From Strigamia acuminata (taxonomy: Eukaryota; Arthropoda; Chilopoda; Geophilomorpha; Linotaeniidae), in NCBI GenBank assembly GCA_949358305.1, contig CASHSZ010000053.1:62001-126000 (forward strand): a stretch of 64,000 nucleotides of DNA, written 5' to 3'. This document shows, piece by piece, positions 30,756 to 38,841 of the stretch. A model generated the notes under the pieces. That model ran no database searches. It saw nothing but the letters and a program-made list of their open reading frames with translations, and was not told the DNA's origin. Both the position numbers and the translations under genes were made by a program. How positions within the stretch are numbered: position 1 is the first letter of the stretch; each line of letters opens with the position of its first letter.

Positions 30756-32129
30756 TCACTCTCCTCCTTCCGCTTGATCCTTCTTATCCTCTTCTTTGAT
30801 CAACTCGAATGGGAGAATTTCACGATTTGCAATCTCATACACAAATCGTAAGCGTAACTCACACGGCTCCCCAAACTGCATTAAGTCCCGGTCTTCAACG
30901 TATCTTCTAACGAAGTAGAGTATGGTTGGGCCACAGCTGTCATTATCCAATTGGTGCATACGTGGCGGGTCCCAACGTATGAATTTGTTTGGAAACTTTA
31001 CTCCTGCATCCATCAACGAGTACCTTAAAGATTCCCACTTTGGATATGTGCGCTCTATTGGTCCGCTTGGGTCATAAAGCACGTATTGGGTTGGCTTTTT
31101 CCGCCAATCCACCATGAAAAGCTGCCAATGCTCCTCAATAGGAACTGGAAACACCCAAATCTTCTTTTGAGCACTTGGAAGTCTCTTCATTAGCCAATAG
31201 ATCGCTTCCTTTCGTTTAGCTGGGTCCACCATTTTGAAGACCCACTCAGATTGAAATGGTGCCAATATCGGGTATCGCTCTTCTAACAGTTGGAGGTAGT
31301 GATCAACGACGCTGTCATACGTCCAGCTCTGTCGTCCCGGCGTTAGGTCGCCTAATGCTGCCATCTGATAGTTCATGACTTTAATCGGCGGACAACCTAC
31401 GGCGTCGAATGCTAAGTCATATTTTGGCGCATTACTATAGTCTAATGCAAGTCCGAGAGCCTGGACCTGTCGTGCAGCGTCCAACTCCACACGGTATACC
31501 CGTATAGGAGTAGGAAATACTACACTAGGGTCCTGGAAGGACTCTCTTCTCGCTAAGGCGATGGCTTTTAAAATGTTTTTCCTTATTTTCGCCTCCTGGA
31601 TCAGCAAAGCATTCGCCCCTGTTCTCCACAACTGATAGTCGGGCAATCCCATCACTCCTTTTAATTTCCTGGCTCTAATGGCGTTGACCATATTACGGTG
31701 CTCCATTCGCAAATCATCTAATCGGCGTTTGTTTCGATCAACGGTGTGACGCATTTCTTCTTCCCGGATCCTTTTCGATTGCTCGTCAAACACTTTCTTC
31801 TTTTGTGCTTTCTTATCTCGTTTCAATTGTCGATTCTTACGACGACGACGCAATAAGCCTTCTTCACCCTTTGTTAATGGTCCTGCATATTTCTTTTTAT
31901 CTTCCTCCGCCTTCCGCTTTCCTTCAGTAAACGGGCGTGGGCAGTTAACCAATTCGTCCAAAGTTTTACTTGTGCTCGGCTTATTTGCTAAATAAATTTC
32001 CAAGTCATCGCCTTTCTTAAGTTGACGTTCCAAAAGATCGCCCACTTGCATCGAGCAAACCGAATCCGCATCGCTGTCACTGTCACTACGCACATCCATC
32101 CGATCAAATTTGCTTGCCATTTCGTCCAT
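30756..32129 (-). CDS. Element A ORF3: Ulp1/C48-type cysteine protease
   Basis: A 457-residue ORF with its own ATG, located between pol and the 3' LTR. Residues 1-60 are acidic, with a Ser/Asp repeat; 70-150 are strongly charged and basic, probably a helical or nucleic-acid-binding segment; the C-terminal 200 residues have the layout of the Ulp1/SENP (C48) cysteine protease family. The visible motifs are a W-T-Y-D-SVVDHYL segment at about 269-279 (substrate-side helix), EEHWQLFMVDW with catalytic His334, LYDPSG with Asp353, and HQLDNDSCG with oxyanion Gln393 and nucleophile Cys399, giving a complete His-Asp-Gln-Cys set. Such enzymes remove SUMO or related modifiers or cleave viral polyproteins; which applies here is unknown. 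It could counter SUMO-dependent silencing or process Gag. No frameshift or stop breaks it. Confidence 0.85.
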   Translation of the reverse strand: MDEMASKFDRMDVRSDSDSDADSVCSMQVGDLLERQLKKGDDLEIYLANKPSTSKTLDELVNCPRPFTEGKRKAEEDKKKYAGPLTKGEEGLLRRRRKNRQLKRDKKAQKKKVFDEQSKRIREEEMRHTVDRNKRRLDDLRMEHRNMVNAIRARKLKGVMGLPDYQLWRTGANALLIQEAKIRKNILKAIALARRESFQDPSVVFPTPIRVYRVELDAARQVQALGLALDYSNAPKYDLAFDAVGCPPIKVMNYQMAALGDLTPGRQSWTYDSVVDHYLQLLEERYPILAPFQSEWVFKMVDPAKRKEAIYWLMKRLPSAQKKIWVFPVPIEEHWQLFMVDWRKKPTQYVLYDPSGPIERTYPKWESLRYSLMDAGVKFPNKFIRWDPPRMHQLDNDSCGPTILYFVRRYVEDRDLMQFGEPCELRLRFVYEIANREILPFELIKEEDKKDQAEGGE

Positions 32130-32521
32130 TCGGATTCTAATATATTGTTTGAAAAGAAAATAAAATTAATTACTTCATTAATTCAAAATTTTCACAAAAA
32201 TTTTTCAATTTCCATTCGTTATTTCATTTAAAATTTCATGTTGCACTAATTTACACTAAATTTAACAATTTTTTAACTAATTAGTCACTTGATAATGTAT
32301 GCACACACTAAAATTTCATTTTGAAGTTTTAACACAATTATTTAAGCCTAAATTTCCATTTCGCGATGTTATTCGTTTCGTTTTTAAGCTATTTGCTCGC
32401 CAAATTCGTTCTAAATTTCACTCTCTTCACTTACGGAATCACACACAAATCAACTGCTGCTGTTATTAATGCTTTAGGTTTCTTTGAGTCACACAGTAAA
32501 CCCGGTTCGTCTCAGAAAACC
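32130..32521 (-). other. Spacer between pol and ORF3 of element A
   Basis: About 390 AT-rich bases without an ORF. In the element's sense, ATATATTAG lies about a dozen bases before the ORF3 ATG and could be a 3' splice site; the strong donor CAG|GTAATG in the 5' leader (37884/37885) could pair with it to make a subgenomic ORF3 mRNA. This is inferred from sequence only. Confidence 0.45.
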
Positions 32522-35500
32522 TTAACACAATCCACTGTAGTCACGACGAGCCTGTTTGCGAAGGCGACGTGACCGGAAACTCTCGATTTCAGGCGGCGAC
32601 GCGTCATCGACTGCGTCAACGACACCTGTCGGCGGTTTTTGCAATTGATTTTCTTTGTTTTTCCGTTCGTCTTCGTTTTGCCATCTTTCCATAATTTCTT
32701 TCGGTCCATAGAGCGCTTTTAATCGCTCTTTTTCACTTGGAATTGGGAAATTTGACACTTTTGTTGTATTTTCTTCAGGTTCAAAGAGTGTTTTTAACGA
32801 AATTTGATCGTCATCGCTAATAAATCGTTCTTTAGCGATCGGAATTGGCGAAATTGACGTGTTTTCTTCAATTTCTTGTTGTTTTTCACTTTGTGTTGCA
32901 GTTTCATCAGCAAATGTGACTTTTTTAGCTGTCAATTCTTCTAATATCTCCGCTGGAATTTCTTCTCTGGGTTTATACGGTTTTAATCGTTCAATATTAA
33001 CAATATCTGTTTTCTTTCCATTTGAACTTCTAATTTCGTAGTCATTTGGCGCGGTTCTTCTTACTATTTCGTATGGGCCTGAGAATTGTGGCAGGAGTTT
33101 TTCACTTAACCCAACTTTTCTATTGGGTGTTTTGAGATATACTAATTCTCCTGGGTCAAATTCCACATGAACTCGGCCTTGATCGAATCTTTTTCTGCTT
33201 TTTTCTCCTTGCCATTCCAACCTTTCATTTGCTATTTTCCTAGCTTCTCTGATGAATTTTGAGGTTCGCAAGGTAAATTCTTTTTGAGGTAAGTTGAGGT
33301 TTACGTCCACGTTCAAATCAACTTCATATCCTTTCAAAAGATAATAAGGTGTATATCCCGTCGTCTCGTGCACACCGGTATTATACGAGAAAAGCAAAAA
33401 TGGCAAAAAATCATCCCAGTCCCTCTGGTCCTTATCAACATAAATCTGCAACATTTTTGCAAACGTCGCATTGAATCTTTCTGTGAGGCCATTGGTCCTT
33501 GGATGGTACCCTGAAGTGGTTTTATGTAGGGCTTTAAACATATTTGATACTTCTTCCACCATTTTGTTTCTGTATTCTGTGCCTCTATCGCTCAGGATTT
33601 CTCTCGGACTGCCTTCCTTCAACATTAACTCATAAAGCAGAGTTCTAGCTGCTTCCAACGCTGTTGATGCTGGAGCTGCTCTAGCAATCACTGTCCGCGA
33701 CAAATAATCTGTCATTACGAAAACATACTTGTTGCCCTTGTCGGAGGTCGGAAAACTTCCCAGTGTGTCGATTCCAATCCTCTCGAAAGGCTTAGATATC
33801 GTAGACCACGGCTGCATTAAACCTTTTGGCGCTGTCGTCATTGATTTCGAGCTCGCGCAATGTGGACAAGAAAGTACGTAATTTCTAACGTCTTTATATA
33901 TCCGGGGCCAGAAGAATCTTGTTCTCATTCTCTTCCATGTTTTGTTTAGGCCCAAGTGAGCACCCGTCAGTCCATCATGCATTTCTTCAAGAACGGCCGT
34001 TTTCAAATGCTGTGGAACGTATAACAGATTTACTTCCGTGTCTAGGGAATTCAGAGAATTTTTCTTCCTAAACAACACGTTATCGAGAAGGACGAACTGC
34101 TTTAGAGGACGTCTTCTCTTCTTCGGAAGTTGCTCTACTTGATTCATTGCGGTGATCAATTCCAGTAGCTTCTTGTCCTTACGCTGCTCAGCAGGAAGGT
34201 CGAGCTGTTCGAGTAAAAGTGAGGGAACTATTTTGTTTTCTTCCTCGCTTAAATCTTCTGGAATCCTACTCAAGGCGTCGGCATCTTTGTGCGCTTTTCC
34301 GCTCTTGTAGATCACATCGAAATCAAAGTCTACTAGCTGTAGGCTCCATCTAGCTAGTCTGCCATTGGGGTTTTTGACTGATTTTAGCCATTGAAGTGCC
34401 GAATGGTCTGTAATTATCTGGAACTTCTTACCATACAGATAAGGTCGGTACTTTTCAATTCCAAACAGAATAGCCAGACATTCCCTTTCCGTGGCTGTGT
34501 AATTCTGTTCTGCTTGGCTGAGAAGTCTGCTGGCATAAGCTATCACATGTTCTTGTTTGTTTATCTTCTGTTTCAACACTGCTCCAAGACCATATGCGCT
34601 CGCGTCTGTCGATACCATGAAGGGTTCTTCAAAATTAGGGTGCGCAAGCACTGGCACGGTGATAAGGGCGGTCCTCAATGTTTTGAAGGCCTTGTCATGA
34701 GGTGGGCCCCAATCAAATTTCTCGTCCTTCTTCGTCAAATTGACTAAGGGCTTGGATATGTCCGCAAAACTTGGAATGAACTTCCTGTAATACGAACAGA
34801 GCCCTATGAATCCTCGAAGAAGTTTGAGGTTAGTAGGAACTGGAAACTTCGCGACGGATTCCAAGTTCCTAGGGTCTGGTGATATACCCTCAGAGTCCAC
34901 GACATGTCCCAAATACTTAATGGTGTTTGTCCCAAATGTGCACTTGCTCAACTTCACCTTTAAGTTAGATTGTCTAAGCTTGTCGAAAACATTGTCTAGA
35001 TCTTTCAAATGCTGATCGAATGTTTTAGAGAAAATGATAAGGTCATCAATGTACGCTATACAAACTTTGCCTAGGAGGTTGCCTAAAACTTTATTCATTA
35101 ACTTTTGAAAAGCCGCTGGACTATTGCATAATCCCATTCCTAGGACGTTAAACTCAAAATGTCCGCTTGAAGTGGTAAACGCTGTTTTTTCACGATCTTG
35201 TTCATCTATTTCGACTTGATAATATCCTTGAATAAGATCCATCATGGAGAAGAACTGTGCACCTGCCAACTGATCTAAAGTGTCATCTATTCTTGGCAAT
35301 GGGTACATCATTTTCTTTGTTATCGCATTCAAACGTCTCCAATCAACGCAAAATCTCCACTTACCATCTCTTTTCTTTATTAGCAATACAGGCGCGCTCC
35401 AGGGACTTTCTGATTCCCTTATCACTCCCATATCAAGCAATTTCTTTGTTTCCTCAGCTTCGACTTCTTTTTCCTTCATAGAACGACGATACGGTTGCAA

Positions 35501-36466
35501 ATGTATTGGTTCATGGTCTCCAGTATCGATTTTATGCTTATACACTTGAACTCTTCCCAAATCCTTGTCAGAAACAGCAAATCTGTCTTGATTCTTTTGA
35601 AGAAGTTGTCGCATTTGCTCTTGTTGGTCTTTATTCATTTTGTCTTTTGCTATTGAGGAGTCAAAGTCAAAACAGTGTACCTGTTTTTCGTCAAACACCC
35701 CAACATCAACCACATAATAAGCTTTTGCGATTGCTGACTTCTCCTTCAGAAAGACTGTCTTCTTGGTTGGGTTAGCCACTCGAATGATGCCTTTTCCGTT
35801 CTTGAAATCTGTTAAAGTTTTACAACCTATCACAGCAAATCTATCAGTAACATTATGCAATGGTTGTACAAACATGTCCAATGTTATTGCTTTATTCAAA
35901 TAGATGGGAACAATGCACTCATGCATTGGTGGAATTGTGATGTTCTTCATTACCCTCGCAACATAATTCTGATCAACAAAAGTTTTATTCATTGGAAATG
36001 ACACTTCCTTTCCACTAGTTCGGCCCACAAAGATTTTTTGTTTGTCGTAGTCTAATACGCACTTCGCGAACAGCATGAATGGGTCACTTAGCAGTAGTTC
36101 ATAATGAAATCCTTTAACAATCAGGACCTCGATCCTGTATGTTAATTCACCAATTGTAATGTTCATCTTGGCTTTTCCTATTGGAGTCACGAGTTCTCCG
36201 CTTACCCCTTGTAATCGTATATTTGGGCTTGGCGGGTACTTCAACTGTAAAGCTTCAGCAAGCTCTTCGCTGATAACGTTGCGTTTTCCTCCAGTGTCCA
36301 TAACTGCCTTGACTTCCATGTTGTTCACTATTACTGGAATTTCCAATAGAGATTCTGAAATGTTCATTTCGACTACGATTATCTTTTCTTTTCTACTTTT
36401 TCTTTTCTTCTTTGGATGGCAACATCTTCCTTGTTGATGGTGACATCTTCTTTGTGGCCGACCCAC
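32522..36466 (-). CDS. Element A Pol polyprotein (PR-RT-RH-IN)
   Basis: About 1,314 residues, uninterrupted. In order: a basic linker; aspartic protease with DTGG at about 57-60; reverse transcriptase with YIDD at about 472-475; RNase H (STDAS, ITDHSALQWL); an HHCC zinc domain (HLGLNK to CPHC); integrase with D, D35, E (SDRGTEY to TERFN); and a GPY/F module (FSGPYEI to LKPY), followed by about 150 residues of uncharacterised acidic tail ending in a basic patch. No chromodomain is recognised. It has no ATG at its start and lies in the -1 frame relative to gag, whose TAG is at 36466-36468. The pol frame is open upstream of that stop for only about 40 bases. The likely slip site is G GAA AAC directly before the TAG, weaker than the canonical heptamers of elements B and C. 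Confidence 0.93.
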   Translation of the reverse strand: MGRPQRRCHHQQGRCCHPKKKRKSRKEKIIVVEMNISESLLEIPVIVNNMEVKAVMDTGGKRNVISEELAEALQLKYPPSPNIRLQGVSGELVTPIGKAKMNITIGELTYRIEVLIVKGFHYELLLSDPFMLFAKCVLDYDKQKIFVGRTSGKEVSFPMNKTFVDQNYVARVMKNITIPPMHECIVPIYLNKAITLDMFVQPLHNVTDRFAVIGCKTLTDFKNGKGIIRVANPTKKTVFLKEKSAIAKAYYVVDVGVFDEKQVHCFDFDSSIAKDKMNKDQQEQMRQLLQKNQDRFAVSDKDLGRVQVYKHKIDTGDHEPIHLQPYRRSMKEKEVEAEETKKLLDMGVIRESESPWSAPVLLIKKRDGKWRFCVDWRRLNAITKKMMYPLPRIDDTLDQLAGAQFFSMMDLIQGYYQVEIDEQDREKTAFTTSSGHFEFNVLGMGLCNSPAAFQKLMNKVLGNLLGKVCIAYIDDLIIFSKTFDQHLKDLDNVFDKLRQSNLKVKLSKCTFGTNTIKYLGHVVDSEGISPDPRNLESVAKFPVPTNLKLLRGFIGLCSYYRKFIPSFADISKPLVNLTKKDEKFDWGPPHDKAFKTLRTALITVPVLAHPNFEEPFMVSTDASAYGLGAVLKQKINKQEHVIAYASRLLSQAEQNYTATERECLAILFGIEKYRPYLYGKKFQIITDHSALQWLKSVKNPNGRLARWSLQLVDFDFDVIYKSGKAHKDADALSRIPEDLSEEENKIVPSLLLEQLDLPAEQRKDKKLLELITAMNQVEQLPKKRRRPLKQFVLLDNVLFRKKNSLNSLDTEVNLLYVPQHLKTAVLEEMHDGLTGAHLGLNKTWKRMRTRFFWPRIYKDVRNYVLSCPHCASSKSMTTAPKGLMQPWSTISKPFERIGIDTLGSFPTSDKGNKYVFVMTDYLSRTVIARAAPASTALEAARTLLYELMLKEGSPREILSDRGTEYRNKMVEEVSNMFKALHKTTSGYHPRTNGLTERFNATFAKMLQIYVDKDQRDWDDFLPFLLFSYNTGVHETTGYTPYYLLKGYEVDLNVDVNLNLPQKEFTLRTSKFIREARKIANERLEWQGEKSRKRFDQGRVHVEFDPGELVYLKTPNRKVGLSEKLLPQFSGPYEIVRRTAPNDYEIRSSNGKKTDIVNIERLKPYKPREEIPAEILEELTAKKVTFADETATQSEKQQEIEENTSISPIPIAKERFISDDDQISLKTLFEPEENTTKVSNFPIPSEKERLKALYGPKEIMERWQNEDERKNKENQLQKPPTGVVDAVDDASPPEIESFRSRRLRKQARRDYSGLC

Positions 36467-37797
36467 TAGTTTTCCTCTTCTTGTTGACCTTGTTGTGGGT
36501 TCTGCTTAGGATTAGGGTTAGTTTTACCACCCCCTTGTGTCCTTTTCTTCTTAAACCACCTTCTATTGTTTGGGTTCCCTCTATTTTCCTGAGATTGTTG
36601 CTCCTGTGGCACTGATGTGTTATGTTCACAACCATAACGATGCCAACATCCACATGGACGCGTTGTTGTCGGACTGCTATTTGACCGCTGTCTACCTCTG
36701 TTGTATCTACCTCTAAAGTTCTGTCCGCGCTGCGATGCTGGAATATACCACTCGCCTTGTATGAATAATGGAACCAATTGTTGTGGCTCTACTGACTCAC
36801 TTACGAGCTTTTGCTGTTTTAATTTGATATTTTCAGCTAATAACTCGGCGTAGCTTACTGGGGATCCCCCTGTTCCAGACAGTATACCTGTTGTCGTAGG
36901 GTTCACCTTTTCATCTACAACTTTTTTGAACATTGTGAGCAGTAGATCCGCTGGTTCTTCTGTTTTGTGACTTTCATACAATTTAAGTCTCTGTTCCATT
37001 TCTTCTAACGTCGATGGAAATACCGTTATCATCATCTTCTGCATTGCAGGCTTCAAACCTTGGTAAACATAATTTATTTTCTGAGTTTCAGTCATTTCTG
37101 GTAGAATAAACGCACATTCGGCCAAGACTTTCTTCATGAAGGCATCTGCTGTACCCTCTTTGTGTTTCATGAAGTGGAGAGTATTGTAAACATTTTCTTG
37201 GCTTCTTCTAAATTTTTTCTCGATCTGTGGTTTCCAATCCGTCCATTTCCATGTCGGATTCTTCTTTAGTTGTTCCACAAACCATGCCAATCCATCAGTC
37301 TTTAAGGCTAATGCTAGATGTTTTACTCTCTCATCATCTGTTCCTATTGTAGCTTCATATGCCACAAGCCATTGGTCGATGTTGCCCTTTTCTGTATCAT
37401 AAGTGACAACAGGTCGCTTCTGCACTACCAAACTCTTCAGTAAGTCGGTCAATACGTCCGTTGGAGTCTGTGATGATGTCATTTTCGGAAAATTTGGTTT
37501 AATTGAGGTTGGAACTGGTTTAGTTTTTACTGGTGTAAATGTCTTTATTATTTCTTCTAAACCTTTTTGTGGAATTAATTTTATTGCTGGAGTAGCAAAA
37601 TCCAATTTCTGTAATATTGATTGAGGTTGAGATCGGACTTCTTTATCTTCCTTCTGAGGTTCAGTGTCAGATTCGGATTTAGCGTTTTTACTTCTTCTAG
37701 TGGTGATATTTTTCAAATTTGGTTCAGGTGACTGCAAATTTTGTAAATCCTGAAGATTATCCAAGTTGAATTGTGACAATTTCACTGGCTTATCCAC
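36466..37797 (-). CDS. Element A Gag
   Basis: A structural protein of about 443 codons. Residues 1-105 are polar and Ser/Gln/Lys-rich; about 115-290 contain a Ty3-type retrotransposon gag/capsid fold (patterns GNIDQWLVAYEATIG, FRRSQENVYNTLHFMKHKEGT, YQGLKPAM); the C-terminal part is Arg/Asn/Gln-rich with a compact Cys/His cluster CGCWHRYGCEH rather than a standard CX2CX4HX4C knuckle. The frame opens after a TAA four codons upstream, and the only possible start near the N-terminus is GTG at 37797, in strong initiation context (A at -3, G at +4). Either the start ATG has mutated to GTG, or initiation is non-AUG, or translation begins at the internal ATG at 37482, just before the capsid domain. 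Pol follows by -1 frameshift. Confidence 0.88.
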   Translation of the reverse strand: MDKPVKLSQFNLDNLQDLQNLQSPEPNLKNITTRRSKNAKSESDTEPQKEDKEVRSQPQSILQKLDFATPAIKLIPQKGLEEIIKTFTPVKTKPVPTSIKPNFPKMTSSQTPTDVLTDLLKSLVVQKRPVVTYDTEKGNIDQWLVAYEATIGTDDERVKHLALALKTDGLAWFVEQLKKNPTWKWTDWKPQIEKKFRRSQENVYNTLHFMKHKEGTADAFMKKVLAECAFILPEMTETQKINYVYQGLKPAMQKMMITVFPSTLEEMEQRLKLYESHKTEEPADLLLTMFKKVVDEKVNPTTTGILSGTGGSPVSYAELLAENIKLKQQKLVSESVEPQQLVPLFIQGEWYIPASQRGQNFRGRYNRGRQRSNSSPTTTRPCGCWHRYGCEHNTSVPQEQQSQENRGNPNNRRWFKKKRTQGGGKTNPNPKQNPQQGQQEEEN

Positions 37798-38325
37798 ACT
37801 GAAGCCTTATATTGCACTTTTTTATTCACTTCACTAGCACTAATCTCTTTCTAAACACTGAATACACTAACACGAATTCATTACCTGAAAACTTAAAGTG
37901 TTATTAGCATATAATTCATAAATATTACACTCAAAATTACAAAGAAAATAATCCAACAATAACATTTCAAAACAATTTTTCAATTCCTATAAATTCACAA
38001 AATTTCCTGTAAATAAATATCAAAATTAGTATTTATACACTATATATTTTATTTATTCTAAATATAACAATTGTAAATCAATTTATTAATCCCTAATCAA
38101 CAATCAAACTCTATTTTCATTTCCAAAATGCAAATTATTTCACACAATGACATTAAATATTCAAGCTGTGACTTCACTTGTTTTTACCAACTCTGAGTCA
38201 TTCAAGATAATTGCTATAAAATCAGCAATTTTCACTAATTATTTCTAGATTTTTATTAAATTATTTTGGCAATTTTAATCCAATTTTAATGGGATTTTAA
38301 ATCTAAACGGGCTACAATCGAGACC
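37798..38325 (-). other. 5' leader of element A
   Basis: This AT-rich leader between the primer site and gag has no long ORF. It contains a consensus 5' splice site, TTTCAG|GTAATG, at 37885/37884, and in the element's sense GGCTTCAG just before the gag start could serve as an acceptor. No clear packaging structure is visible. Confidence 0.5.
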
Positions 38326-38337
38326 GCATCTCCACCA
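38326..38337 (-). promoter_or_regulatory. Primer-binding site of element A (tRNA-Ala-like)
   Basis: Two bases from the 5' LTR, the element-sense sequence TGGTGGAGATGC matches the complement of the 3' CCA end of eukaryotic tRNA-Ala (acceptor end ...GCATCTCCACCA) for 12 bases; similarity then stops. Confidence 0.7.
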
Positions 38338-38339
38338 GT

Positions 38340-38841
38340 TGTTACGTGGCTAAATGGGGATTGATTTAGTCCTACGTGACATGAATTTGATCAAGAATGA
38401 CACAGGGTTTTATATGTAAAATGCCTACTGGCTTTATTATTCAAAGTCGGACATTTACTAATGTAAATGTTCGGTCAACAGCTCTTATTACATTTGTTCA
38501 TTTATTAACCTAAAATATAAATCATTCATTCAAATCAAATAAATAACTAAATAAGGATGATGCTGTTGTCAATTCAATTCAGTTTAGAAAACCTAGTCCT
38601 GCCTGACCGTCAACCGGCTGGCAGTAGTAGGTGAAGGTAACAGGTTGAGACTCAAAAGAGATCTGAGCTCTCTGGCTTAATCAACTCACTAAGTAAACTC
38701 CTATTCCCCCTATCAACTAAGTTGAACGGTCTGTGCATCTTATTAGGTGCACAGCGCCGTCTAGTGAGAATTCATTGTATTAAATGCCTAAACAGAGCGA
38801 GCAGAGCCAGCCGATACACGGTACGGCTCTACCGCGTAACA
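38340..38841 (-). repeat. 5' LTR of element A (502 bp)
   Basis: Partner of 29844-30345 with TG...CA ends, followed at 38842-38845 by the ATAT duplication. It carries the transcription start in the element's direction. Confidence 0.97.

Larger units (their letters stand above)
29844..38841 (-). mobile_element. LTR retrotransposon A (Ty3/gypsy-type) nested in element B gag
   Basis: An 8,998-bp element on the minus strand, flanked by ATAT at 29840-29843 and 38842-38845. It has two 502-bp LTRs with no difference that I noticed, a tRNA-Ala-like primer site, gag, pol in the -1 frame, a Ulp1-like ORF3, and a G-rich polypurine tract. It inserted into the gag gene of element B, so it is younger than B. 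The family is also present as the solo LTR at 934-1435, which used the same ATAT target. Confidence 0.97.

Noticed and set aside
29844-38841. Elements A and B read as a single giant element with two pol genes
   Set aside because: A has its own LTR pair, primer site, polypurine tract and target duplication, and its removal restores B gag in frame.
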